From NCBI GenBank assembly GCA_963754265.1, contig CAVWFB010000004.1, forward strand, positions 62,001-126,000: a DNA stretch of 64,000 nt, in the 5' to 3' direction. The DNA is from AC-32 sp963754265. Its GTDB lineage: Bacteria; Actinomycetota; Thermoleophilia; Gaiellales; Gaiellaceae. Within the stretch, counting starts at the first letter, position 1, and each line of letters opens with the position of its first letter. Both the position numbers and the translations under genes were made by a program. A model generated the notes under the pieces. That model did not search any database, was not told where the DNA came from, and saw nothing but the letters and a program-made list of their open reading frames with translations. This document shows positions 26,071 to 35,137 of the stretch, one piece after another.

Positions 26071-27267
26071 GTGGCCGAGCTTCTGACGATCGAGGAGGCG
26101 CAGCGCCTGATTCTCGAGCGGGTGCGACCGCTGCCTGCCGAGCGCGTCAAACTCGAGTCGGCTGCCGGGCGGGTGCTCGCGGAGCCGGCCACCGCGCTGG
26201 TCGATCTGCCGCCGTTTGCGAACTCCGCGATGGACGGATTTGCTCTGCGCGCGGCAGACACGCCCGGGACGCTGCCCGTGGTGGAGCGCATCCCCGCAGG
26301 CAGGCCTGCCGAGAAATCGCTTCAGGCCGGCGAGGCGATGGGGATCGCGACCGGTGGCGCGCTTCCCGAAGGAGCCGATGCCGTCGTCCCCATCGAGTAT
26401 GTTGTCGAACATGGCAACATCATCGAGATTTCCGAGCCCGTTGCTCCGGCTGCGAATGTTCGTCCTCGCGGCGGAGACGTTCGCGCCGGCCAGGGCGTCG
26501 TGGCGGCCGGAGCACGGCTTGGCCCCGCCCAGCTCGGAGCGCTCGCCGCGTCCGGTGTGGCCGAAGTCGCGTGTGGAGCGCGACCGCGGGCCGCCGTTCT
26601 CGCCACGGGAACCGAGCTTCGCCGCCCCGGCGAGCCCCTCGGGCCCGGTGAGATCTACGAGGCCAACGGGCTGATCCTCGCGGCGCAACTCGCCTCGGCG
26701 GGCGCTTGCGCTGAGCGCCTGCCGGCGATCGCCGACACCGACGAAGCCCATCGCGAGGCTATCGCTCGGGGGCTCGAGCACGACCTACTCGTGACCTCCG
26801 GCGGTGTCTCGGTCGGCCCGCACGACCTCGTCCGGCGAATCGAGGCCGAGCTCGGCGTCGAAGAGGTCTTCTGGCGGGTCGCGGTCAAGCCCGGGAAGCC
26901 GGTCTCGTTCGGCGTGCGTGGATCGACGCTCGTCTTCGGGCTACCAGGGAACCCCGTCTCGTCGCTCGTCGGCTTCGAGCTGTTCGTGCGGCCGGCCGTG
27001 GTCGCCCTCCAGGGCGCCTCCGAGCCGTTGCCGAGATTCGAGCCGGGGAAGCTCGGTTCAGCCGTCCGAGTCAACCCACATCGCGACGAGCTCGTTCGCG
27101 CCCGCACCCGGAACGGCGAAGAGGGAGCGGTCGTGCTCGATCCACTGAGCGGGCAGGAGTCGCACATGATCGCCCGGGCGTCCGGAGCCGACGCCCTCGT
27201 GCTCCTTCCGCGCGGAGAGGGCGAGCTCGCGGCCGGCGCGTCCGTTCGCTACCTCAGGCTGGGCTGA
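26071..27267 (+). CDS. moeA: Molybdopterin molybdenumtransferase MoeA
   Basis: Inserts molybdate into adenylylated molybdopterin. The 398 residues show ANSAMDGFALRA near residue 50, GIATGGALPEGADAVVPIE, RPRGGDVRAGQG, VLATGTELRRPGE and the phosphate-binding ITSGGVS-like block LLVTSGGVSVGPHD near 250, then VFGLPGNPVSSLVGFE. GTG at 26071 fits the family start, with almost no leader. The other cofactor genes moaC and mog lie 10 kb away. Confidence 0.95.
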   Translation: MAELLTIEEAQRLILERVRPLPAERVKLESAAGRVLAEPATALVDLPPFANSAMDGFALRAADTPGTLPVVERIPAGRPAEKSLQAGEAMGIATGGALPEGADAVVPIEYVVEHGNIIEISEPVAPAANVRPRGGDVRAGQGVVAAGARLGPAQLGALAASGVAEVACGARPRAAVLATGTELRRPGEPLGPGEIYEANGLILAAQLASAGACAERLPAIADTDEAHREAIARGLEHDLLVTSGGVSVGPHDLVRRIEAELGVEEVFWRVAVKPGKPVSFGVRGSTLVFGLPGNPVSSLVGFELFVRPAVVALQGASEPLPRFEPGKLGSAVRVNPHRDELVRARTRNGEEGAVVLDPLSGQESHMIARASGADALVLLPRGEGELAAGASVRYLRLG

Positions 27268-27273
27268 GTCCGG

Positions 27274-28011
27274 TCACCCCTGTTGGGCCGCAAGCGGCGC
27301 CGCCGCGAGTGCGGTGGGTGGCGGCTCGAACGCGGTGCCCCCACGCGGTTCGACGCGCACCAGCCGCGCGTAGGCGAGGTAGCGCTGAGATGCAAAGAAG
27401 CGCGGGTGGCACGCCTGGAGGGCGACGACATCGTGTCCGTGCGATCGCAGCACCGCGAGGTCGTTCGCATCGACGATCTCGTGCTTGAAGACGCGGTAGA
27501 GAAAGGTGCCGTAGGGCATCTCGAGGGTTACGGAGTTGCCGCTCCGGAGGCGCTCGATGTGCGCGAACGGGGCAAGGTAGGTCGTCCGGTGACCGGCGAT
27601 GTACACCAGCTGGCCTTCACCGGGCATGTAGCTACGGCGGTCCCGGCCCGGCCCTTTGGTCAGCGAGTCGTGGTCGGTGCCGTTGACGAGGATCATGCTC
27701 AGCCCGAGCTCGGGGACGCGGATCCGGCCGATCGCCTGACCGCGGTGAGAGCGAAGCCGGTACAGACGAGCTTCCCGCGCGATCGTCTGCCGCGTCGTCG
27801 AGACCGAGACGCCGGCCCGCGCAAGCCGCGTCGGGTGGTACTCGGCGAACCGGTGCTTGTAGCTCTGTGCGAGCTGGTGCTGCTTCCAGTGGGTATAGAC
27901 AGCGGTGAACGGGTCCTGCCAGCGCCAGACGACCAGCACCCAGGCGAGGACGGCTACGCCTGCCAGGACCATCAAGGTCCCGGCGATTCTCGTTACTCGT
28001 CTCACCGTCAC
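27274..28011 (-). CDS. Class E-like sortase
   Basis: A 245-residue membrane-anchored transpeptidase with an N-terminal TM helix (about 10-30) and a sortase domain (about 90-225). The catalytic histidine is in YIAGHRTTYLAPFAHIERL, the cysteine in VVALQACHPRFF and the arginine in ASQRYLAYARLVRV. The Cys motif departs from TLxTC and is nearest to class E. It overlaps the upstream M28 gene (ATGA at 28008-28011). No protein in the window ends with a recognisable sorting signal, so its substrate is not nearby. Confidence 0.85.
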   Translation of the reverse strand: MTVRRVTRIAGTLMVLAGVAVLAWVLVVWRWQDPFTAVYTHWKQHQLAQSYKHRFAEYHPTRLARAGVSVSTTRQTIAREARLYRLRSHRGQAIGRIRVPELGLSMILVNGTDHDSLTKGPGRDRRSYMPGEGQLVYIAGHRTTYLAPFAHIERLRSGNSVTLEMPYGTFLYRVFKHEIVDANDLAVLRSHGHDVVALQACHPRFFASQRYLAYARLVRVEPRGGTAFEPPPTALAAAPLAAQQG

Positions 28012-29888
28012 GCTTCCTGGGCCTTTCGTTCGCTTTCCGGCTCGCGCTTCCTCGCTTTCCTAACTGTAAGCACGATCTGCCGGACCGCCTCCCGCACCGG
28101 CCCACGGGGAGGTCGTTCCGAGGCACTGGGGTATGGCGCATAGCGTCCCGCGGTGAGCACGGCGATCTGACCGGCCGAGGCCAACCAGCCGACGGCGATC
28201 ACAAGGGCCGGCAACTTCACGTAGCCGCTGGCGGTGAGCTCAGCGAGGTACCACGGTGCATCGAGGCCGAGGTCGTAGCGCAGCGCGAACGATCCGAGCA
28301 GGAGCAACGGCCCGAGAAAGCCGACGGCCAGAAGCGCGGCGCGAGCCCACGGCGGCCTGGTGCGGAAGTTCGGCAGCCAGAGCCAGGCGTGCAGTGAGGG
28401 AAGCAAGAACACGAGGGCGAACGGGTTGGTCGCCACCACGAGCAAGGCGATCACGGCGAGGGCGAGCAGCGCCCCGGTCGTTCCCGCCAGCTCCTCGGTC
28501 GCCGAGACGGGTCGCCGCCGGACGAGCCGCGCCCGCGCCACGAGCCAGCCCAGCCCGCTCAGGATCACGAGCCCGATGAGAGCCAGGACGGGCCAGTCGG
28601 TTGCCGGTGTTGCGTCGACCGGTAGCGGGACCGAGGGCGCGTTGGGCCAGAAGCCGGCGAGCGCGAAGAGCTCGAACAGGACGGCGACCCAGAGCCAGAA
28701 GCCGAAGCGGCTGCGATAGCTTCGAAGCGCCGGGGCCAGTGGGATGTGGCGCCGCCGGCAGCGCGCGAAGAGATCCACGGCTGCGATCAGAAACGGAACG
28801 AGGGCGGCGATCAGGACGAGCTCGATCGCCCAGCCCGGGAGGATGCGGGGGCCGAAGTAGATGTAGGTCGCGGTGCCGGGAGCGAGCTCGGCGCCCGAGT
28901 CGAGCCAGCGCAGGAGCTGCTCTGCGGCGCGGCCGAGTTGCGCGAGCCGCACGCCGTTGAGCCGAGACGGCTGGTCGGGGAAGGACGCCGGCGGCCGCTC
29001 GCCTCCGCTCGTCAAGGTCACCGTCGGCAGGCCGTGGGCCAGCATCGGCCCTTGCTCGAAGAGGGTGAACGGAAAGGCGAGATCGATCAGCTGGCCCAGG
29101 GCGCCGGGGTGCGCCGGCCTTCGGCCCGCCTGCTCGAGCACCCGTTGCGACGCGGTCTCGACCAGCCCCGGCGAGGCGAGCCGCGGCTCGGTGCCTGCGA
29201 GCACCAACCGCGGTGGCCCGCGTCCCGCGAGCGCGGTCAGGTCGATCGCCGCGACCACCCGCCCCCGGTGCCGCTCGGCGAACCGCTTCGCGCCGAGAGC
29301 CCCGAACGCTCCTCCGTCGGTGGCGACGAAGACGAGGGTATGCAGCGGACTGACCGGCCGCGCTCCGACGGGTGAGCCGTACGAGCGCGCGAGCTGGATC
29401 AGGGTTGCGATGCCCGAGGCATTGTCGTTGGCGCCCGGTCCGGCGCCGTTGTCGTCCCGGTGGGCCATGACGACGATCTCGTCGGGAGAGCGTCCCGGGA
29501 TGGTCACGACCTGGTTCTCGAGCGTTCTCACGCCGTGTCCCGGGAGCTCCGCGCGGAACCGGTCGGGCTCGACCTTCAGCCCGTAGGGAGCGAGCTGCTG
29601 GCGCACGAACGCGGCCGCACCCAGCGCGCCGGCGGTGCCCGGCATGCGGTCCGGGTAGACGCGGGCGAGCTCGGTCGCCACCTCGAGAGCCGCGACGCGG
29701 TCGAACGACGGAGGCAGCGCATCCTGCGGGGCCGGCAGCGATTCGGCCTTGTGCACGCTGAAGGCAGCGATGAGCAGCGGGACGCCAACGAGCAGCCAAG
29801 TGCCGCGGTAGAGGCGACCGCTGACCGGGCGCTCGAGCGAGCCTCGGCGCGAGCGTCGCCGCGCGTAACGGGGCGGGAGCGCCGCCAT
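28008..29888 (-). CDS. Membrane protein with degenerate M28 peptidase domain
   Basis: A 626-residue protein with one N-terminal TM (about 30-46), an extracytoplasmic M28-type domain (about 65-330) and about seven TM segments (350-595), with a basic tail. First metal ligands are present (MAHRDDNGAG and GANDNASGIATL). The Glu-Glu pair of the family is replaced by Gly-Ala in FVATDGGAFGALGAK, and the last histidine is missing in LPTVTLTSGGERPPASFPDQ. It is therefore likely inactive as a classical aminopeptidase. The tie to sortase by an ATGA overlap suggests envelope work. Confidence 0.8.
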   Translation of the reverse strand: MAALPPRYARRRSRRGSLERPVSGRLYRGTWLLVGVPLLIAAFSVHKAESLPAPQDALPPSFDRVAALEVATELARVYPDRMPGTAGALGAAAFVRQQLAPYGLKVEPDRFRAELPGHGVRTLENQVVTIPGRSPDEIVVMAHRDDNGAGPGANDNASGIATLIQLARSYGSPVGARPVSPLHTLVFVATDGGAFGALGAKRFAERHRGRVVAAIDLTALAGRGPPRLVLAGTEPRLASPGLVETASQRVLEQAGRRPAHPGALGQLIDLAFPFTLFEQGPMLAHGLPTVTLTSGGERPPASFPDQPSRLNGVRLAQLGRAAEQLLRWLDSGAELAPGTATYIYFGPRILPGWAIELVLIAALVPFLIAAVDLFARCRRRHIPLAPALRSYRSRFGFWLWVAVLFELFALAGFWPNAPSVPLPVDATPATDWPVLALIGLVILSGLGWLVARARLVRRRPVSATEELAGTTGALLALAVIALLVVATNPFALVFLLPSLHAWLWLPNFRTRPPWARAALLAVGFLGPLLLLGSFALRYDLGLDAPWYLAELTASGYVKLPALVIAVGWLASAGQIAVLTAGRYAPYPSASERPPRGPVREAVRQIVLTVRKARKREPESERKAQEA

Positions 29889-29896
29889 ACCCTGGC

Positions 29897-29902
29897 TATA
29901 GT
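29897..29902 (+). promoter_or_regulatory. -10-like TATAGT before the response regulator gene
   Basis: TATAGT at 29897-29902 lies in the 50-bp space between the divergent M28 and response regulator genes. No -35 match is seen at the right distance. A start near 29909 would give a 30-base leader to ATG 29939. Confidence 0.4.
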
Positions 29903-29938
29903 AGGACGAAGACCGACGTGCGCCGGCAGGCGCTGCCG

Positions 29939-30631
29939 ATGCCCGACTCCTCCACCATCCTGCTCGTCGACGACGAGGACTCCGTTCAGAAGCTCCTCGC
30001 GTACCCGCTTGAGCGGGACGGCTTCACGGTGGTCCAGGCGCGCGACGGCCAGGAGGCGCTCGACCGGTTCGCGGAGCAGCACGTCGATCTCGTCGTCCTC
30101 GACCTGATGCTGCCGAAGGTCGACGGGCTCGAGGTCTGCAAGCGTCTTCGCGCCTCCAGCACCGTGCCGATCATCATGCTGACCGCCCGCGACGACGAGC
30201 TCGACAAGGTGCTCGGGCTGGAGCTCGGCGCCGACGACTACATCACGAAGCCGTTCTCGATCCGCGAGTTCCGGAGCAGGGTCCGGGCGCTCTTGCGCCG
30301 CGCGACGACCGCCGTTCCGGCCGAGGAGGAACAGGCGATCGATACCGACGGACTGCGGATCGATCTGGCCAGGCGGGACGTGGAGGCCTACGGCAAGCCC
30401 GTCCAGCTCACGTACGTGGAGTTCGAGCTGCTGCGGACCCTCGCTGCCCACCCGGGCCGCGTCTACACCCGCGAGATGCTCCTGCAGGCGCTCTGGGGCG
30501 GGTCGGACTACCGTGAGCCGCGGACGATCGACGTCCACGTGCGCCACCTGCGCGAGAAGCTCGAGCGCGATCCCCGCGCTCCCGAGTTCATCCTCACCGT
30601 CCGCGGCGTCGGCTACCGCTTCCGTCGATGA
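29939..30631 (+). CDS. OmpR/PhoB-family response regulator
   Basis: DNA-binding response regulator of 230 residues. The receiver domain (about 6-118) starts STILLVDDEDSVQKLL and contains the phospho-acceptor in LVVLDLMLP, the conserved T in IIMLTARDDE and the K in YITKPFS. The winged helix (about 135-228) includes LTYVEFELLRTLAAHPGRVYT and the ending TVRGVGYRFRR. ATG 29939 is preferred; a GTG at 29918 is in frame. The stop overlaps the ATG of the kinase gene, its obvious partner. Confidence 0.94.
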   Translation: MPDSSTILLVDDEDSVQKLLAYPLERDGFTVVQARDGQEALDRFAEQHVDLVVLDLMLPKVDGLEVCKRLRASSTVPIIMLTARDDELDKVLGLELGADDYITKPFSIREFRSRVRALLRRATTAVPAEEEQAIDTDGLRIDLARRDVEAYGKPVQLTYVEFELLRTLAAHPGRVYTREMLLQALWGGSDYREPRTIDVHVRHLREKLERDPRAPEFILTVRGVGYRFRR

Positions 30632-32055
30632 GGCACCCGATCCGGAGCGTGGGCGCCCAGCTCAGCCTTGCGCTGCTCCTGGTGGTCGCGATTGCGCTCG
30701 GGATCGTCTACGTGGCCGTGGTGCCGTCGCTCGAGAGCCGTCTGGTGAACACCCGAGTCGCGCAGCTGGAACGTGCCGCGGCGAGGATGCGCTCGAATTT
30801 TCCGCAGAGCGGTGTCTACGACCCCGACGTGGTCGGGACGGCCTCTGCGAGGACCGGCGCGCGGGTAATCCTGATGCAACGACTCTCGGACACGCAGATC
30901 GTCGTCCAGGACTCCGTGGGTGGTCAGTCTTCGAGTGACGTCGAGGACGACTCCGTCGCCGCCGCGACGACGAAGACCGGCCGGTCGAACCACGGGACCC
31001 TTCGTGAAGGAGACAACCGCTACGCCGAGGCCGCGGTTCCGGTCCTGGACGGGCAATACGTGCTCGTACTGCGTGACTCAGTGCAGAACCAGTTCGGGAG
31101 CGTTCACCTCGTGCAGAAGCGACTGCTTCTCGCAGCCGGCGCGGGGCTGCTGATCGCGCTCCTGCTCGGGTACGGCGGCGCCTGGATGTTCGCGCGCCGG
31201 ATCCGCCGGCTCGAGCGCGCCGCGAACCAGATCGCCAGCGGTCGGTTCGACGAGCCGGTTCATGACTCGGGCGGAGGCGAGCTCCGCAGGCTGGCGGACG
31301 CGTTCGAGCGCATGCGTGTCCGGCTGGCGCAGCTGGACGACGCCCGGCGCGAGTTCGTCGCCAACGCCTCGCACGAGCTGCGCACACCGTTGTTCTCGCT
31401 TGGCGGCTTCCTGGAGCTACTCGACGACGAGGAGCTCGACGAGGCCACGAGGCGAGAGTTCCTCACCTCGATGCGGGAGCAGGTCGTGAGGCTGACGAAG
31501 CTCGCCTCCGACCTGCTCGACCTCACTCGTCTCGACGCGGGCCGCCTCACCGTCGAGCGGGAGCCGGTCGACCTTTCGGCGCTCGCGGAGGACGTCGCCG
31601 AGGAGTTCAGGCCGGTTGCGCGCGGCACGCAGCATTTGCTCGAGGTCTCGCCGTCCGAGCCGGTCTTCGCGGACGCGGACGAGCTACGGGTGCTCCAGAT
31701 CGCCCGGATCCTCGTCGAGAACGCGCTCTTGCACACGCCCTCGGGAACGGCGGTGCAGATTCGAGCCCGGCTTCACGACGATCGCGCCGCGTTGGAGGTG
31801 CAGGACGACTCCGCCGGCATTCCCGACGACCAGCGCGACCAGCTGTTCGAGCGCTTCTACCGGCTCGACGGGACGCGCGCCTCCGGCAGTGGGCTCGGTC
31901 TCGCGATTGCGAAGGAGCTGGCGGAGCTGATGGACGGCACGATCGAGCTGGCCACCGGTTCGGCACGGACGGTGTTCACGTTGACGCTTCCGGCTGCGAG
32001 CGTTGCGCCGCCGCCATCGTTTCCACGGGAAAAGATGCTCCCGACGGGTACCTAG
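30628..32055 (+). CDS. Sensor histidine kinase
   Basis: A 475-residue membrane kinase: TM1 (about 10-32), an extracytoplasmic region (33-165), TM2 (about 168-190), HAMP (about 190-238), HisKA with phospho-acceptor His in ANASHELRTPL (about residue 249) and HATPase (about 330-460) with LVENALLHTPSG (N-box), LFERFYR (F-box) and GSGLGLAIAKEL (G2). The G1 box reads VQDDSAGIPDD, so the first glycine of DxGxG is serine. Coupled to the response regulator by ATGA. The signal is unknown; downstream HtrA suggests envelope stress. Confidence 0.93.
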   Translation: MRHPIRSVGAQLSLALLLVVAIALGIVYVAVVPSLESRLVNTRVAQLERAAARMRSNFPQSGVYDPDVVGTASARTGARVILMQRLSDTQIVVQDSVGGQSSSDVEDDSVAAATTKTGRSNHGTLREGDNRYAEAAVPVLDGQYVLVLRDSVQNQFGSVHLVQKRLLLAAGAGLLIALLLGYGGAWMFARRIRRLERAANQIASGRFDEPVHDSGGGELRRLADAFERMRVRLAQLDDARREFVANASHELRTPLFSLGGFLELLDDEELDEATRREFLTSMREQVVRLTKLASDLLDLTRLDAGRLTVEREPVDLSALAEDVAEEFRPVARGTQHLLEVSPSEPVFADADELRVLQIARILVENALLHTPSGTAVQIRARLHDDRAALEVQDDSAGIPDDQRDQLFERFYRLDGTRASGSGLGLAIAKELAELMDGTIELATGSARTVFTLTLPAASVAPPPSFPREKMLPTGT

Positions 32056-32071
32056 CTACAGTTCGACCGCC

Positions 32072-33283
32072 GTGCGAACCGCCCCGCTCGTCGCAGTTGC
32101 GCTTGCCTGCGCCCTCACCGGCGCGCTGCTCGCGTTGGCCTTGGCGAAGGCGGTCGGCTGGTCGGGCGCCGACTCGACGACGACGGTCTTCCGCGCCTCG
32201 CCGTTGCCCGTCGCGACGGGACAGGCCAGTCCGGCCGCGGTCGGGCCTGCTGCGAGACCGCTCACCGGCAACGGTTTCGACTCACAGGCGATCTACGCCC
32301 GCCGCTCGCCGGGCGTGGTCACGATCGTGGCGGTCTACGGGACCGACCCGGCCACGGCGCAAAAGGCTCAGGGCTCCGGGTTCGTGGTCTCGCCCAAGGG
32401 CTACATCCTCACGAACTCGCACGTGATCACGACCGCGGGCGACAGCGCGGTCGCCAAGCCGGCCGACAAGGTCTACGTCGAGTTCCAGGACCACGACCGC
32501 GCCGAGGCGAAGATCGTCGGCTGGGACGTGTTCGACGACGTCGGGTTGCTCCGCGTCCAGCCGAGGGCGCACGCACTGGCGCCGGTTCCGCTGGGCAACT
32601 CCGCGGCAGTCACGGTCGGCGAGCCGGTCGCTGCGATCGGAAGCCCGTTCGGGAACGAGAACTCGCTCGCGGTCGGCGTGGTCTCCGCCACCAAGCGCTC
32701 GGTCGACTCGCTGACCTCCGAGTTCAAGCTCGTGGACGCGATCCAGACCGACGCGTCGATCAACCACGGCAACTCGGGCGGGCCGCTGTTCGACGCGCGC
32801 GGGCGCGTGATCGGGATCAACGCGCAGATCCGCAGCACCAGCGGCAGCGCCGAGGGTGTCGGCTTCGCGGTCGCGATCAACGCGGCCAAGCGCTCGATGG
32901 AGCAGCTGGTCGCGAACGGCTCCGTCTCGTACGCGTTCGTCGGCGTCGAGACCGAAGACCTGACACCCTCGCTGGCGAAGCGCTTCCACTATCCCGTCGA
33001 GCACGGTGCCGTCATCACGGGCGTCGTCAAGGGAAGCCCGGCTGCGGCAGCCGGCCTGCGCGGAGGCTCTGACACCGAGGACGTTCTCGGAATCGAGTTC
33101 GTCCGCGGTGGTGACGTGATCGTCGCGATCGACGGCCACCCGGTCCGGAGCTCCGAAGACATCGTGCGGATTGTCACGGAGACGCTGTCGCCGGGGCAGG
33201 TCACGCATTTCACCGTTCGGCGTGGCGGCGACACCCGGCAGGTGGCGATCCGCCTCGGGGAGCGGGCACAGAGCTCCGGATGA
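32072..33283 (+). CDS. HtrA/DegP-like serine protease with PDZ domain
   Basis: Secreted or membrane-anchored quality-control protease, 403 residues. N-terminal anchor (about 4-24, VAVALACALTGALLALALA), trypsin-like domain (about 75-280) with catalytic His in TNSHVIT (about 117), Asp in VFDDVGLL (about 154) and Ser in HGNSGGPLF (about 234), then one PDZ domain (about 300-400) with AGLRGGSDT and GGDVIVAIDG. GTG 32072 starts 16 bases after the kinase stop. The preceding two-component system probably controls it. Confidence 0.92.
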   Translation: MRTAPLVAVALACALTGALLALALAKAVGWSGADSTTTVFRASPLPVATGQASPAAVGPAARPLTGNGFDSQAIYARRSPGVVTIVAVYGTDPATAQKAQGSGFVVSPKGYILTNSHVITTAGDSAVAKPADKVYVEFQDHDRAEAKIVGWDVFDDVGLLRVQPRAHALAPVPLGNSAAVTVGEPVAAIGSPFGNENSLAVGVVSATKRSVDSLTSEFKLVDAIQTDASINHGNSGGPLFDARGRVIGINAQIRSTSGSAEGVGFAVAINAAKRSMEQLVANGSVSYAFVGVETEDLTPSLAKRFHYPVEHGAVITGVVKGSPAAAAGLRGGSDTEDVLGIEFVRGGDVIVAIDGHPVRSSEDIVRIVTETLSPGQVTHFTVRRGGDTRQVAIRLGERAQSSG

Positions 33284-33284
33284 A

Positions 33285-33307
33285 CGTCGAACCCGCGTTG
33301 TTCGACG
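33285..33307. repeat. Perfect inverted repeat after the HtrA gene
   Basis: CGTCGAAC (33285-33292) and GTTCGACG (33300-33307) form a perfect 8-bp inverted repeat around CCGCGTT, immediately after the HtrA stop. There is no T-run, so it may be a rho-dependent end signal or a regulator site for the following kinase gene. Confidence 0.45.
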
Positions 33308-33365
33308 CGCTCCCGCTTGGATCCTCCTGGTTAGGGGCCGCTCCGCGACGGGCAAAGGTCCGTCA

Positions 33366-33785
33366 ATGAGTGATGTGCGCCACTTGGTACGGCTGACGAT
33401 TCCCGCCCGCCCGGAGTACATCACGCTCGGGCGCCTTGCCCTGACGGCGATCGCGGGCGTTCGGCCGCTCTCCGACGAGACGCTGCACGATCTCAAGCTC
33501 GCGCTGACCGAGGCCTGCACCAACTCGGTCAAGCACGCTTACGTCGAAGGGGGCGAAGGCACCGTCGACATCCTCTACGAGCTCCAGCCCGACCGGCTAG
33601 CGGTCGAGGTCGGGGACGCCGGGCCGGGCTTCGAGCCGCAGGACGGCGGCGGCGGAGGCGACGATGAGCTCGCCGAGGGCGGCCTCGGGATCGAGATCAT
33701 CCGCGCCGTCACCGACGAGGTCGAGATCGCCGAGCGCGAAGGCGGCGGCTCCAAGCTGCGCTTCGTCAAGTTCCTCGCCGCGTAG
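33366..33785 (+). CDS. RsbW-like ATP-binding regulatory protein
   Basis: A 139-residue stand-alone GHKL ATPase domain of the RsbW/SpoIIAB anti-sigma kinase type. The N-box is LTEACTNSVKHAYVEGG, the G1 box VGDAGPGFEP, and the G2 box GGLGIEIIRAVTDEVEI, followed by GSKLRFVKFL. ATG 33366 is chosen because it gives the family N-terminus (MSDVRHLVRLTIPARPEYI). No sigma factor or antagonist (STAS) gene adjoins it. It lies just before the trehalose-type glycosyltransferases, which often belong to stress regulons. Confidence 0.88.
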   Translation: MSDVRHLVRLTIPARPEYITLGRLALTAIAGVRPLSDETLHDLKLALTEACTNSVKHAYVEGGEGTVDILYELQPDRLAVEVGDAGPGFEPQDGGGGGDDELAEGGLGIEIIRAVTDEVEIAEREGGGSKLRFVKFLAA

Positions 33786-33821
33786 CCCGACCGCTATTCT
33801 CGGCCGGTTCCGCTCCAAACC

Positions 33822-35114
33822 ATGCTGCAGCTCGTCAACGTCGGACAGAAGTCGCTCGTCGATTACGCGACGATCGCGACCCGCGGCCTGATGGAGGAGA
33901 TCCGCCGGCTGGCGGAGCCCCTCACGGGCAAGCGGCTCGTGCACCTGTCCGCGACCGCGTTCGGCGGCGGGGTGGCCGAGATCAACTACGCGCTCGTGCC
34001 GCTGATGCGCGACGCGGGCCTGGACGCCGAGTGGCGGATCATCAACGGCGGCGACGAGTTCTTCGCGGCGACGAAGACGATCCACAACGCCCTCCAAGGC
34101 GATCCGCAGGCCCTGACCCAGACGCAGCAGGAGGTCTTCCGCCGCTACCAGGCGCTGAACGCGGAGGAGTTCGAGGACGAGTACGACTTCGTGCTCATCC
34201 ACGACCCGCAGCCCGCGGGGATGATCGAGCACTTTCCAGGGAGCCGGGCGCACTGGATCTGGCGCTGTCACATCGACCTCTCGCAGCCGAACCCGGACGT
34301 GCTCGGGTTCCTTCTTCCGTGGCTGGCGCGCTACGACGCGGCGATCTTCCACATGCCCGAGTACGTGCCCCGCACGGGCGGGATGCCTCCGGCCTACATC
34401 TGGCCGCCGGCGATCGACCCGCTGACTCCGAAGAACATGGCGCTCTCGCCCGAGGACGCGGCGTACATCGTCGACCAGTTCGGCATCGACGTCGAGCGCC
34501 CGCTCCTGACGCAGGTCTCGCGCTTCGACCCGTGGAAGGACCCGCTCGGTGTGATCGACGCCTATCGCCAGGTCAAGACGGAGCACCCCGAAGTCCAGCT
34601 CGCGCTCGTCGGCTCGATGGCGCACGACGACCCCGAGGGGTGGGACTACTACAACCGCACCGTCGCCCATGCTGCCGGAGACCCCGACGTCTACATCCTC
34701 TCGAACCTGAACAACATCGGCTCGGTCGAGGTCAACGCCTTCCAGGTGCACTCCGCGGCGGTGATCCAGAAGTCGATCAAGGAGGGATTCGGCCTGACGG
34801 TGACCGAGGCGCTCTGGAAGACGAGACCGGTCGTCGCGGGTCGCGTCGGCGGGATCGTCGCCCAGATCCAGGACGGCGAGACCGGCTGGCTCGTCGATCC
34901 GGAGGACCCGGCCGAGTGCGCACGGGCCTGCCTCGAGATCATGGCCGACCCCATCGTCGCGAGGCAGACCGCGCTGCGAGGCAAGGAGTACGTGCGGCGC
35001 AACTTCCTCATGCCGCGTCTGCTGCGGGACTGGCTCGTGCTTCTGAACAAGCTCTCCGGGAACGACACCGCCGGGGCCGAGGTCGCGATGGTCGGCGCAG
35101 CCGCCTCGGGCTAG
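33822..35114 (+). CDS. treT: Trehalose glycosyltransferring synthase-like GT4 protein
   Basis: A 430-residue GT4 enzyme resembling TreT, which makes trehalose from NDP-glucose and glucose. Visible are the N-terminal HLSATAFGGGVAEINYALVP, FVLIHDPQPAGMIEHF, WRCHIDLSQPNPD, LTQVSRFDPWKDPLGVIDAY and KSIKEGFGLTVTEALWKTRP with the EX7E-type glutamates, then VDPEDPAECARACLE. ATG at 33822. A GT20 gene follows 23 bases downstream. The symbol rests on family similarity; a related disaccharide product cannot be excluded. Confidence 0.82.
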   Translation: MLQLVNVGQKSLVDYATIATRGLMEEIRRLAEPLTGKRLVHLSATAFGGGVAEINYALVPLMRDAGLDAEWRIINGGDEFFAATKTIHNALQGDPQALTQTQQEVFRRYQALNAEEFEDEYDFVLIHDPQPAGMIEHFPGSRAHWIWRCHIDLSQPNPDVLGFLLPWLARYDAAIFHMPEYVPRTGGMPPAYIWPPAIDPLTPKNMALSPEDAAYIVDQFGIDVERPLLTQVSRFDPWKDPLGVIDAYRQVKTEHPEVQLALVGSMAHDDPEGWDYYNRTVAHAAGDPDVYILSNLNNIGSVEVNAFQVHSAAVIQKSIKEGFGLTVTEALWKTRPVVAGRVGGIVAQIQDGETGWLVDPEDPAECARACLEIMADPIVARQTALRGKEYVRRNFLMPRLLRDWLVLLNKLSGNDTAGAEVAMVGAAASG

Positions 35115-35137
35115 CGCCCGGGTAGGGTGGGACCGCC

